Notes: generated by a model from the letters alone, not told the origin. Counted from the first letter of the stretch, positions 16,838 to 28,462 are shown. The stretch: DNA of 32,540 nt from an uncultured Acetobacteraceae bacterium (GCA_937874445.1 CALNAL010000313.1:1-32540), one strand, 5' to 3'. Numbers and translations are program-made.

Positions 16838-18306
16838 GATCCCTCCGGTCGTGCCACGCGCCATTGCCCGGGGCCGGCGTGCTTGGCGGCATACATGGCC
16901 TGGTCGGCCCGCCGCATCACCGTGTCCAGCTCGTCGCCGCAGGCCGGCCAGTAGGTGGCGATGCCGATGGACAGCGTGAGTGGGGCGTCGCCGTCGATCA
17001 GCAGGGCCGCCGCCGCCGCCGGCGCGGAGGTGCGCAGATGCTCGGCGCGCTCGGCAGCCGCCAGCTCGTCCATGCCGTCCAGCCATACTGCGAATTCGTC
17101 GCCGCCCAGGCGGGCCACCAGGTCGGCAGGGCGGAACGCGTCCCGCAGATGGTTGGCCGTGGCTTGCAGCGCGCTGTCGCCCACATCGTGGCCGCGCCGG
17201 TCGTTGAGCTGCTTGAAGTGGTCGAGGTCGATGAACATCACCGTGCCGGGCAGTCCCTCGCGGTTGAGCCGGTCGATGCGGCGATTGGTCTCTTCGGTGA
17301 AGGCCCGGCGGTTGAGCAGGCCCGTCAGCGGGTCGGTGCGGGCCTGGCGGGCCATTTCGCGCTGGATGCTGTCGTGGTCGAGGATGGTGCGCAGGATGCC
17401 GGTGGCGGAGGCGGCCAGCTGCCGGTCCTCGGCGTCCCACCCGCGGCCGTCGGCGGGGCGCCACAGCACCAGCCCCCCCTGCTCGCCGAAGCGGGTCTGC
17501 GTGGGGCAGGCCAGGACCAGCCGGCCGTCGGGCGCGGTGGCCAGCTGGGGCGCCATGGAGTCCCCGGCCAGCAGCACCGTCGCCGTGGACAGTATATACT
17601 CGAGTCCCCCGCCGAGACGGTAGCGCACCGCCGACCCCTCGCCGCTGCCCAGGACGTCGAGCACCGCGGAGCCCTCGGCGCCCAGCGCGGTGGTCAGGGA
17701 GGCCAGCGCCGATTCCATCATCCGGCTGGCCAGAACCTCCTGGCGCATCTGCCAGAGGATGTGGTCGAGCACCTCGCAGCGGCGCAGTGCGGCCGCCACC
17801 GCGGCGGCGTCGCCGTCCTGCTCGGTGGTGTCCTGACCCAGGCCGCGCGCGCCCAGCACCTGGCCCTCGGCGTCAACCAGCGGTTCGACGGAAAAGGAGA
17901 GGCAGACCCCGGTGCCGTCCGGGCGCTTCAGCCAGGCCCGGCGATAACGCACCCGGCGCGTGGCCCGGAAGGGGTTGAACCCCACCGTGCCCTCGATGTC
18001 GGCCAGCAGCAGCGCGGAAGGCTGGCCCAGCAGGGTCGCCGCCGGCCAGCCTAGCGCCGGGTCGGGCGAGATGAACACGAAGCGCCCGCGCGAATCGGTC
18101 TCGAAGGCCAGGTCGGCCGCCAGCGTCACCAGCCCCCGCCAGCGGTTGCGGCTGTCCTGCAGCGCCGCGCGCAGCCGCCCCTGGATCTCATCGGACAGGG
18201 CATTCTCCTGCGGGACGGGTTCCTTTCCGGGCAGGCTCCCCTCAGGTACGGCGGACGGATCGACCAGCGCGGGTGGAGAGGGACGCATGGGGGGACGTTG
18301 CTCCAT
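16834..18306 (-). CDS. PAS/GAF-like diguanylate cyclase (GGDEF)
   Basis: This protein of about 490 residues has a PAS-like sensor region (about 55-170: DLAFETDSRGRFVFISPDPALGW), a GAF-like middle (about 190-320), and a GGDEF domain at the C-terminus. The active motif is intact (GGDEF, about 401-405), and an RPAD sequence five residues before it matches the RxxD inhibitory site, so an active, product-inhibited enzyme making cyclic-di-GMP from two GTP is expected. No transmembrane segment is evident, so it should be cytoplasmic. The start is uncertain: ATG 18306 is used, ATG 18288 and GTG 18393 are alternatives, and none has a clear ribosome site. The stop overlaps the DUF2336 ATG. Confidence 0.9.
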   Translation of the reverse strand: MEQRPPMRPSPPALVDPSAVPEGSLPGKEPVPQENALSDEIQGRLRAALQDSRNRWRGLVTLAADLAFETDSRGRFVFISPDPALGWPAATLLGQPSALLLADIEGTVGFNPFRATRRVRYRRAWLKRPDGTGVCLSFSVEPLVDAEGQVLGARGLGQDTTEQDGDAAAVAAALRRCEVLDHILWQMRQEVLASRMMESALASLTTALGAEGSAVLDVLGSGEGSAVRYRLGGGLEYILSTATVLLAGDSMAPQLATAPDGRLVLACPTQTRFGEQGGLVLWRPADGRGWDAEDRQLAASATGILRTILDHDSIQREMARQARTDPLTGLLNRRAFTEETNRRIDRLNREGLPGTVMFIDLDHFKQLNDRRGHDVGDSALQATANHLRDAFRPADLVARLGGDEFAVWLDGMDELAAAERAEHLRTSAPAAAAALLIDGDAPLTLSIGIATYWPACGDELDTVMRRADQAMYAAKHAGPGQWRVARPEGS

Positions 18307-18338
18307 GGGCGGTCCGGCGGGGCCGGGTGCCTGCGCCG

Positions 18339-18372
18339 GGCAACCGAATGGCTGCCGTCTCCCGAGGAGACG
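18339..18372 (-). promoter_or_regulatory. twin hairpins in the leader of the diguanylate cyclase gene
   Basis: Two adjacent stems lie 33-66 bp ahead of ATG 18306: ggcaacc/ggctgcc (18339-18345/18350-18356, 7 bp with one wobble, 4-nt loop) and cgtctcc/ggagacg (18356-18362/18366-18372, 7 bp with a 3-nt loop). The motif ctcccgag occurs twice (18359, 18375). They may form RNA structure in the 5' leader. If GTG 18393 were the true start they would be coding. I see no known riboswitch consensus here. Confidence 0.4.
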
Positions 18373-18492
18373 ACCTCCCGAGAAGGCCGGCACGGGAAAG
18401 GTCCATCCGATCGCCTCCTGCTTCTACGCGCCAGCCCGTAAATGGCCGGTTATCGCCGCCGGTCGCATGCGGCTTTCCTGCCCCCATCCCGC

Positions 18493-18524
18493 TCGGACCC
18501 CGGTCGGACCCTGGCTGGACCAGG
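18493..18524. repeat. three imperfect 10-11 bp tandem repeats in a divergent spacer
   Basis: TCGGACCCCGG (18493-18503), TCGGACCCTGG (18504-18514) and CTGGACCAGG (18515-18524) are contiguous. They lie in the 341-bp spacer between the divergent diguanylate cyclase gene and dapD, ahead of a possible dapD promoter. The period is one helical turn, as expected of clustered protein sites. The rest of the spacer holds the twin hairpins and that promoter; I see no small gene in it. Confidence 0.45.
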
Positions 18525-18559
18525 CCCTCCGAGGGGGATCTGCCAAAAGGAGCTGTCGA

Positions 18560-18588
18560 TTGACACGTATCCCCCCGCTTGCGCATGG
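18560..18588 (+). promoter_or_regulatory. candidate dapD promoter
   Basis: A consensus -35 TTGACA (18560-18565) is followed after 17 bp by GCATGG (18583-18588), a poor -10. It lies 60 bp ahead of the dapD start. The -35 is convincing; the -10 is not. Confidence 0.4.
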
Positions 18589-18647
18589 TCCTGCCCCGGC
18601 CTCGCCCCGCCATGAGGCCGGAGTGCGCTCAGGAGTTTGCCCAGACC

Positions 18648-19487
18648 ATGACCGATTCGTCGCTCGCAGCCACCATCGATGCCCTGTGGGAACGCCGTTC
18701 CGAGATTTCCTCCTCCACCCGCGGAGAGCCCCGCGATCAGGTCGAGGCCGCCCTTGAGCTGCTCGATTCCGGCAAGGCCCGCGTGGCCGAGCCCACCGCG
18801 CAAGGCTGGGTTGTCAACCAGTGGCTGAAGAAGGCGGTGCTGCTGTCCTTCCGCCTCTACGATTCGGTGGTCATGCCCGGCGCCGCCGGCGCGCCCGTCT
18901 ACGACAAGGTGCCGCTGAAATTCGCCGGCTGGGGCGCCAATCGCTTCGCCACCGCCGGATTCCGCGCGGTGCCCGGCGCCATCGTCCGCCGCGCGGCCTA
19001 CATCGCCCCCGGCGTGGTGCTGATGCCGAGCTTCGTCAACATCGGCGCCTATGTCGGCGAGGAGACCATGGTCGATACCTGGGCGACCGTCGGCTCCTGC
19101 GCCCAGGTGGGAAAGCACGTGCATCTCTCCGGCGGCGTGGGCATCGGCGGCGTGCTCGAGCCGCTCCAGGCCGGCCCCGTCATCATTGAGGACGACTGCT
19201 TCATCGGCGCCCGCTCCGAGGTGGTTGAGGGCGTCCACGTCGAGCGCGGCTGCGTGCTGGCGATGGGCGTGTTCCTCTCCTCCACCACCCCCATCATCGA
19301 CCGCGCCACCGGCGAGACCTTCATGGGGCGCGTGCCGGCCTACTCGGTGGTGGTGCCCGGCAACCGCCCCGGCAGGCCGCTGCCCGACGGAACCCCCGGC
19401 CCCTCGCTCGCCTGTGCCGTGATCGTCAAGCGCGTCGATGCCCGCACCCGCTCCAAGACCTCCATCAACGAGCTGCTGCGCGCGTGA
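18648..19487 (+). CDS. dapD: tetrahydrodipicolinate N-succinyltransferase
   Basis: This 279-residue enzyme transfers succinyl from succinyl-CoA to tetrahydrodipicolinate in the succinylase branch of diaminopimelate and lysine synthesis. The N-terminal helical part is followed by FRAVPGAIVRRAAYIAPGVVLMPSFVNIGAYVGEETMVDTWATVGSCAQVGKHVHLSGG, which is the left-handed beta-helix of hexapeptide repeats with the conserved DapD residues. It should be a trimer. ATG 18648 was chosen by comparison with family N-termini and an AGGAG at 18631 (a little distant); the frame is open to 18579. The stop overlaps the GTG of dapE (GTGA). Confidence 0.96.
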   Translation: MTDSSLAATIDALWERRSEISSSTRGEPRDQVEAALELLDSGKARVAEPTAQGWVVNQWLKKAVLLSFRLYDSVVMPGAAGAPVYDKVPLKFAGWGANRFATAGFRAVPGAIVRRAAYIAPGVVLMPSFVNIGAYVGEETMVDTWATVGSCAQVGKHVHLSGGVGIGGVLEPLQAGPVIIEDDCFIGARSEVVEGVHVERGCVLAMGVFLSSTTPIIDRATGETFMGRVPAYSVVVPGNRPGRPLPDGTPGPSLACAVIVKRVDARTRSKTSINELLRA

Positions 19488-20605
19488 GCACCGACCCCCT
19501 CCCGCTGGCGCAGGCCCTGGTCCGCTGCGCCTCCGTCACCCCCACTGATGCCGGCGCCCAGGACGTGCTGGCCGCCGCGCTGGAACGCCTCGGCTTTGCC
19601 GTGACCCGACTGCGCTACGGCGAGACGGAGAACCTCTACGCCCGCATCGGCACCGGGGGGCCGCACTTCTGCTTCGCCGGCCACACCGACGTGGTGCCCG
19701 CGGGGGCGGGGAGCTGGCGGCGCGATCCCTTCGCCGCGGAGGTGGAGGACGGCCTGCTCTACGGCCGCGGCACCGCCGACATGAAGGGAGCCGTCGCCGC
19801 TTTCGTCGCCGCCGCGACCGACCATCTCGCGACCGGAAAACCGCGCGGCTCGCTCTCGCTGCTCATCACCGGCGACGAGGAGGGGGTGGCCACCGACGGC
19901 ACCGTGCGCGTGCTGGAGTGGATGCGCGGCAAGGGCGAGATCCCCGACTTCTGTCTGGTCGGCGAGCCCTCCAACCCCGGCCGCCTCGGCGAGATGATCA
20001 AGATCGGCCGGCGCGGCTCGATCAACGCGCGCGTCACCGTGCAGGGCACCCAGGGGCATGTCGCCTATCCGCACCTGGCCGACAACCCCGTCCACCGCCT
20101 GGTGCGCGCCCTCGCGGCCCTGACCGCCGCGCCGATCGACGCCGGCAGCGAGTGGTTCCAGCCCTCCACCCTGCAGCTCACCAGCTTCGACGTGGGCAAT
20201 ACCGCCACCAACGTGGTGCCCGCCGAGGCCCGCGCGGCACTCAACATCCGCTTCAACGACCTGCACACCGGCGCCCAGCTCGACGCCTGGCTGCGCGCCA
20301 CCCTCGGGCAATACGCCGAGCGCTTCGAGCTCACCACCGCCATCAGCGGCGAGAGCTTCCTCACCCGGCCCGGGCCGGCGGTGGACAAGCTCGCCCGCGC
20401 CATCGAATCCGTCACCGGCTTCGCGCCCAAGCTCGACACCGGCGGCGGCACCTCGGATGCCCGCTTCATCACCCGGCTCTGCCCGGTGGCCGAGTTCGGA
20501 CTGGTGGGGCAGACCATGCACAAGGTGGACGAACGCGTGCCGGTGGCCGAGCTGCGCGACCTCGCCCGCATCTACACCGCGGTGCTGGCGGCCTTCCTGC
20601 CATGA
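19484..20605 (+). CDS. dapE: succinyl-diaminopimelate desuccinylase
   Basis: This 373-residue zinc hydrolase of the M20 family removes succinate from N-succinyl-LL-diaminopimelate. Visible metal and catalytic motifs are FAGHTDVVP (first His and Asp), GRGTADMKG (bridging Asp), ITGDEEG (catalytic Glu pair) and the C-terminal GQTMHKVDER histidine. The lid domain lies in the middle (about 180-295). The length matches the usual 375. The GTG start overlaps the dapD stop, so the two consecutive pathway steps are co-translated. Confidence 0.96.
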   Translation: MSTDPLPLAQALVRCASVTPTDAGAQDVLAAALERLGFAVTRLRYGETENLYARIGTGGPHFCFAGHTDVVPAGAGSWRRDPFAAEVEDGLLYGRGTADMKGAVAAFVAAATDHLATGKPRGSLSLLITGDEEGVATDGTVRVLEWMRGKGEIPDFCLVGEPSNPGRLGEMIKIGRRGSINARVTVQGTQGHVAYPHLADNPVHRLVRALAALTAAPIDAGSEWFQPSTLQLTSFDVGNTATNVVPAEARAALNIRFNDLHTGAQLDAWLRATLGQYAERFELTTAISGESFLTRPGPAVDKLARAIESVTGFAPKLDTGGGTSDARFITRLCPVAEFGLVGQTMHKVDERVPVAELRDLARIYTAVLAAFLP

Positions 20606-20632
20606 GAACCCGGGCATGAGAATCAGGCGGTC

Positions 20633-21241
20633 ATGAACGGCACGCGCGGGAACGGTGGGGGCGGGTGGCGAAACCGGAGTCCCGGCCGCATGCTGTTCGG
20701 CGCCTGCCAGCTGGCGCTGCTCAGGCGCGAGGGAATGCGCGAGTTCGGCTCCACGCCGGCCGCCTTCCTGGCCAGCGTGCTGCCGCTGCTTGCCTTCCCG
20801 TTCGGCGAGTTCCTCTTCGGGCTCGTCGCCGGAAGCGGCGGGGAGGCGCTGGGCGGACTGCTCGCCGCCACCGTCGCGCTGCTCACTCCTGCGGTAGTCT
20901 CCGAGGCCCTGGCCCATCTCTGGGGACGCGACGACGCCTGGCTGCGCTATGCCACCGCCTACAACTGGACGCGCTGGCCCCTGCTGCTGGTGCTCTTCTT
21001 CGGCATGGGGGCGGGCGGGATCCTCGCCGGCCTCGGCCTGGGGCCGGCTGCCGGCGTGAGCCTGGGGATGGTCGGCGTGGCGTTCTACGGCGCGGTGCTG
21101 GACTGGTTCGTCGCCCGCGTCGGCCTCGGCCTCTCCGGCGGCCGGGCCGTCCTGCTGGTGCTGGCGGTCAATGTCGCGGCCGGCGCGCTGTTCCTCGGAC
21201 CGACCCTGCTGACCGGCCCCTCCGCCACCATGCTGCCATGA
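20633..21241 (+). CDS. hypothetical membrane protein, first of a tandem paralogous pair
   Basis: This is a 202-residue protein with about five hydrophobic segments and a short basic N-terminus. I do not recognise a named family. It shares a clear pattern with the next gene product: SEALAHLWGRDDAWLRYATAYNW here against SHELVHAARRDGHWLRFLAVWNW there, followed in both by a hydrophobic helix. Near the C-terminus LDWFVARVGL matches LEWYATRLAL. It begins 27 nt after dapE, so it is probably in the dap operon. The stop overlaps the next ATG (ATGA). Confidence 0.75.
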   Translation: MNGTRGNGGGGWRNRSPGRMLFGACQLALLRREGMREFGSTPAAFLASVLPLLAFPFGEFLFGLVAGSGGEALGGLLAATVALLTPAVVSEALAHLWGRDDAWLRYATAYNWTRWPLLLVLFFGMGAGGILAGLGLGPAAGVSLGMVGVAFYGAVLDWFVARVGLGLSGGRAVLLVLAVNVAAGALFLGPTLLTGPSATMLP

Positions 21242-21822
21242 CGCCGCAGGCAACCCACGCGGGTCCGGCCATCCGCCACGCCATCCGGGGCGCCCTGCTG
21301 CTGGCCCGCGGACGCGCCGAGGGGCTCGCGCTGATCGCCGTCCGGCCGGAGGAGGAGCGCCGCTGGGCCGTGTCCAGCTTCTGGGCCATGGCCCTCTGCC
21401 TGCCCGCCTTCCTCTGTCTGCACCTGATGGACTGGGCCACGCTCGGCCTGCCTGCCGCGCCCGTCGCCGCCCTCGCCGGCGACCTGATGGCCTCCCTGGT
21501 CGCCTGGCTCGGCTTTGCCGTCTTTTCCCACGAACTCGTCCACGCCGCCCGGCGCGACGGCCACTGGCTGCGCTTCCTCGCCGTGTGGAACTGGTGCAAC
21601 TTCGTGCAGTACCTGCTGCTGCTCGTCGCCAGCGTGCCCGCCGTGCTCGGCCTGCCCGACGCCCTCGTGCAGACCGCCTGGCTGGTGGGCTGGGGGTGGG
21701 CGCTGTGGCTCGAATGGTACGCCACCCGCCTCGCCCTCGACATCCCCGGCATGTCCGCCGCCTGCCTCGTCGGCCTCGACTTCGCCATCGGCGTCTTCGC
21801 CGCCGGGCTCGCGACCCTCTGA
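21238..21822 (+). CDS. hypothetical membrane protein, second of a tandem paralogous pair
   Basis: This 194-residue, multi-helix inner-membrane protein is translated in overlap with the preceding gene. It shares the H-x-x-R-R/D-D/G-x-W-L-R-Y/F-x-x-x-Y/W-N-W core and the L-D/E-W-F/Y-x-x-R-x-x-L segment with that neighbour at similar positions, so the two look like an old duplication. No catalytic motif is obvious beyond conserved His, Trp and Arg residues near the membrane. Function is unknown. It is the last gene of the dapD-dapE unit, before repeat copy 4. Confidence 0.75.
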   Translation: MTPQATHAGPAIRHAIRGALLLARGRAEGLALIAVRPEEERRWAVSSFWAMALCLPAFLCLHLMDWATLGLPAAPVAALAGDLMASLVAWLGFAVFSHELVHAARRDGHWLRFLAVWNWCNFVQYLLLLVASVPAVLGLPDALVQTAWLVGWGWALWLEWYATRLALDIPGMSAACLVGLDFAIGVFAAGLATL

Positions 21823-21844
21823 GGGCACGCCTCGCAGTTTAGCA

Positions 21845-21980
21845 GGGAAGGTGTTCTCCTTTCGAGAAAGGAGAACCAGGAAAGCTTCATTCGTTAAGGG
21901 CTCCGCGGCTGTGTCGGACGCGGAGCCAAACGGGGAAAAGTCCTTTTGCTTCTTTTCCTTCAGGAAAAGAAGACCTTCCC
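21845..21980 (-). repeat. structured intergenic repeat, copy 4 (cloverleaf-like)
   Basis: The closing stem is gggaaggt (21845-21852) with accttccc (21973-21980), a perfect 8 bp. Hairpin C is gttctccttt/aaaggagaac (21853-21862/21867-21876). Hairpin B is ggctccgcg/cgcggagcc (21899-21907/21919-21927). Hairpin A is cttcttttcc/ggaaaagaag (21949-21958/21963-21972). It fills the spacer between the convergent membrane-protein pair and lepA. Hairpin A lies 16 nt past the lepA stop. Confidence 0.93.
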
Positions 21981-21987
21981 TTGGAGT

Positions 21988-23793
<1,806 letters not shown>

Positions 23794-23838
23794 GGCCCCC
23801 CATATACGCAGTCCCGCCCGGTTGCAGAAGAGTGCGCC

Positions 23839-24234
23839 TCAGAAGGCCGCGCGCGACAGGGCCGCGTCAATGGCGTCCCGCAGGCCGCGGATGGCCGTGT
23901 TGGCGGCGGGATGGATCTTGCCGTCGGCCTGGTTGAGGTTTTCCGAGGAAACCACGCCGATGTCGTAGATCGCCGAGTTGTAGACGATGTCCACCGTCAG
24001 GCGATGCGTGCCGCGGATGGTGATGCTGGCCCGGAGGCGCCCCGGCCCCACCTGCTCCGGCCGCCAGCCCTTGGAGAGCGCGGCCTCGGCATAGAGCTTG
24101 TCATACCCGCCCGGCGCCAGCTTCTGCATCAGCCCCTGCGGCACCGGCTGCTGGGAGACCGCCTGGATCGGCTCCGCGCGCTGGCACCCGGCCAGCAACG
24201 CCACAACAGCCACCGCTGCCAGCACGCGCTTCAT
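23839..24234 (-). CDS. small lipoprotein of unknown function
   Basis: This is a 131-residue secreted protein with a lipoprotein signal: MKRVLAAVAVVALLAGC, with the lipobox LAGC and lipidated Cys17. The mature part is hydrophilic, with TIRGTHRLTVDIVYNSAIYDIGVVSSENLN suggesting a beta-rich domain. I do not recognise a family. ATG 24234 has a GGGGAGG ribosome site upstream; the longer frame to 24297 is less likely. It stands between lepA and a terminator that ends the upstream gene, so it is probably transcribed with lepA. Confidence 0.8.
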   Translation of the reverse strand: MKRVLAAVAVVALLAGCQRAEPIQAVSQQPVPQGLMQKLAPGGYDKLYAEAALSKGWRPEQVGPGRLRASITIRGTHRLTVDIVYNSAIYDIGVVSSENLNQADGKIHPAANTAIRGLRDAIDAALSRAAF

Positions 24235-24270
24235 GACCCCGCCTCCCCGCCGGAAAACGCCAGCGTAACA

Positions 24271-24293
24271 GAAAAGGCCTCGCCCGGCGAGGC
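24271..24293 (-). terminator. rho-independent terminator after the nitronate monooxygenase gene
   Basis: On the minus strand a 7-bp stem GCCTCGC/GCGAGGC with a 3-nt loop (24277-24293) is followed directly by CTTTTCTGTT. It lies 72 nt past the flavoprotein stop and 37 nt before the lipoprotein ATG, so it probably separates the two genes. Confidence 0.75.
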
Positions 24294-24364
24294 GCATGGT
24301 GCGGCGGGGTCGGGAAGGCGCTCTTCTCGCGGGAAGAGGAGCCGGGAAGGGCTGGGCCTGCGTG

Positions 24365-25777
24365 TCAGCGCCCCGTGAGGATCCGTTCCACGAGCTGCTT
24401 CACCGTGGGGATGAAGCCGTTGGAATAGAACGGGTCGGAGGCGAAGCGGAAGGCGTTGTGGCCGGAGAACATCAGGTTGTGCTCGGCCTCCTCCTCGGTG
24501 TCGCAGTGGTGGGCGATCTCCTGGAGGGTCTTCTGGATGCAGAAGCTGCGCGGATCGGCCTTGCGCCCGGTGGTGAAGTCGGACCCGTGCTGCGACCAGT
24601 TGGAGAAGCGGCACTGGCTGAGGCAGCCCATGCAATTGCCCTGGTCGGTGACGATCTGCTGGGCCTTCTCGGGGGTGACGAAGATCAGCGTCGAATCGGG
24701 CGTGCGCAGCGCCTCGGTGAACCCCTCGGCCTCCCACACCCGCACGCGCTCGAGATCGGGGGGCGTGAGCCACACCGTGCGGTTGCGGGCGCCCACGGTG
24801 TATTCCACGTCGTGCTCGCCGACGGGCTCGGGCGAATAGGCCACCTGGCGCTCGTTGCGCTCGCGCAGTTCCTGGATGAAGGCGTTGTTGACCGCCGAGG
24901 AATAGAACCCGGTGGGGCTGAAGTGGTTGAGGAAGACGTCGCCCTTCTTCAGGGTCAGCAGGCGCTTCTTCCAGGCGTCCCCGATCGGGCTTTCCTTGGT
25001 CAGCAGCGGGCGCGTGCCGAACTGGAAGGCGACCGGCCCGAGTTCGGGGTTGTCGATGAACTCCTCCCACTCCTCCAGCCACCACACGCCCCCGGCCATG
25101 ATGATGGGGGTGTCGCCGAGGCCGAAGGTGCGCATCAGCTGGCGCAGCGCCAGCACGCGGGGGAAGGGCGACTGCGGCTGGGTGGGGTTCTCGGAATTGG
25201 AGAGCCCGTTGTGCCCGCCGGCGAGCCAGGGGTCCTCGTAGACCACGCCGCCGAGCAGGGCGGAGGCCTTGTGGAAGGCCCGCTTCCACAGCGCCCCGAA
25301 GGCGCGCGCGGAGGAGACGATGGGATAGTAGTGGACGTTGAAGCGGGCGGCGATCTCGCCGAGGCGGTAGGGCATGCCGGCCCCGCAGGTGATGCCGTGG
25401 ATGAGCCCCTTGGCGCCCTCCAGCATGCCCTGGATGATCTGCTCGGAGCCGCCCATCTCCCACATCACGTTGGCGTGGACGCGCCCGTGCGGGCCGGCGA
25501 TGTCGTGGGCGCGCCGGGCCTGCGCGATGCCGCCGCGGATGCCGTAGGCGATCAGCTCCTCGTGGCGCTCCACGCGGTTGCGGGAATGGTAGATCTGCGG
25601 AACGATCTCGCCGTTCTCGTCGTAGCTGTCGGCATTGACGGCCGAAAGGGTCCCGGCGCCGCCGGCGGCGGCCCAGTGCCCGGCGGTGACGCCGGTGGAG
25701 ATCGACACGCCCTTGCCGCCTTCGACGAGGGGGAGAACCTCGACCCCGCCCATGCGGATCGCGTTGATCGCCTTCAT
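24365..25777 (-). CDS. nitronate monooxygenase/2-nitropropane dioxygenase-like flavoprotein with cysteine-rich tail
   Basis: This 470-residue protein has the FMN-binding TIM-barrel fold of the NPD family. It shows the GGKGVSISTGVTAGHWAAAGGAGTLSAVN start, the ITCGAGMPYR strand and the IIMAGGVWW glycine loop. The family usually has about 320-380 residues; here the extra C-terminus carries CMGCLSQC (Cys382, Cys385, Cys389) and Cys413 (SFCIQ), which could bind an iron-sulfur cluster or zinc. Function is oxidation of a nitronate or another small substrate, but the tail suggests a distinct subfamily. It is monocistronic by appearance, with a terminator downstream. Confidence 0.85.
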   Translation of the reverse strand: MKAINAIRMGGVEVLPLVEGGKGVSISTGVTAGHWAAAGGAGTLSAVNADSYDENGEIVPQIYHSRNRVERHEELIAYGIRGGIAQARRAHDIAGPHGRVHANVMWEMGGSEQIIQGMLEGAKGLIHGITCGAGMPYRLGEIAARFNVHYYPIVSSARAFGALWKRAFHKASALLGGVVYEDPWLAGGHNGLSNSENPTQPQSPFPRVLALRQLMRTFGLGDTPIIMAGGVWWLEEWEEFIDNPELGPVAFQFGTRPLLTKESPIGDAWKKRLLTLKKGDVFLNHFSPTGFYSSAVNNAFIQELRERNERQVAYSPEPVGEHDVEYTVGARNRTVWLTPPDLERVRVWEAEGFTEALRTPDSTLIFVTPEKAQQIVTDQGNCMGCLSQCRFSNWSQHGSDFTTGRKADPRSFCIQKTLQEIAHHCDTEEEAEHNLMFSGHNAFRFASDPFYSNGFIPTVKQLVERILTGR

Positions 25778-25850
25778 CGCCTGCTCCTGCTCGACCCCCG
25801 CTTCGGCTGACTGGCGCAGGCCGTCCCGACGGCGGTCACTCTCGTGTCAT

Positions 25851-25897
25851 GAAAACGCCGCTCCGCGGGGGGATGCAAGCATCCCGGCGCGGAGCGG
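25851..25897 (-). terminator. rho-independent terminator of pnp
   Basis: Arms ccgctccgcg (25858-25867) and cgcggagcgg (25888-25897) form a perfect 10-bp stem, and inside it gggatgc/gcatccc (25870-25876/25879-25885) forms a second. On the minus strand the stem is followed by CGTTTTC. It starts 11 nt past the pnp stop, as expected of a terminator. Confidence 0.85.
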
Positions 25898-25908
25898 TTT
25901 GCGCCAGT

Positions 25909-28140
<2,232 letters not shown>

Positions 28141-28462
28141 CGTCGCGTCGAATCCCTGTTCGTTGGGCCGGGCGGGGCGGCGATCGATCGGTGTTTCCGG
28201 GTCGGGAGACGGCGTCTCGGGCGGCATGGAGGGCGGCTCCCGGCGAGCAGCCGGGCCGCAGCGGGCCGTCAGCCCGCATCCATGTGGCCGGAAACGCCGT
28301 CGCGGCTCCCGAACAGGCCGGGACCGAGGCGAGCGCATCACTCCGCCGCGGCTGCGGCGACCGGAGGCCATCCCCCGGACTCTCGTGGTCCCGCTCCCCC
28401 ATGGAGCGGGACGGTGCCGGCGCCCCATGCAGCCTGGGGTGCCGGCCTCCGTCACCCGCGCG
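28141..28462 (-). promoter_or_regulatory. rpsO-pnp spacer with strong hairpins (pnp leader)
   Basis: This 322-nt spacer has no convincing gene. Two consecutive stems follow the rpsO stop on the minus strand: gccggc..cccca/tgggg..gccggc (28416-28446, about 12 bp with a 7-nt loop) and gtcccgctcc/ggagcgggac (28388-28412, perfect 10 bp with a 5-nt loop). Neither has a U-tract. Smaller stems follow, such as gcgggc/gcccgc (28261-28277). In E. coli this spacer holds a terminator and an RNase III site through which PNPase controls its own mRNA. A comparable role here is inference. Confidence 0.6.

Noticed and set aside
18307..18420. A cyclic-di-GMP riboswitch before the diguanylate cyclase gene
   Set aside because: Two hairpins exist, but I could not find the conserved core of either known class, and the gene start is uncertain.
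24365..25777. Assignment as an enoyl reductase (FabK) instead of a nitronate monooxygenase
   Set aside because: FabK lacks this long cysteine-rich tail, is usually about 320 residues, and is not expected here.
28141..28462. A small gene in the rpsO-pnp spacer, including an upstream in-frame ATG at 28227 for PNPase
   Set aside because: No ribosome site or family similarity; the region is dominated by hairpins, and PNPase aligns from ATG 28140.
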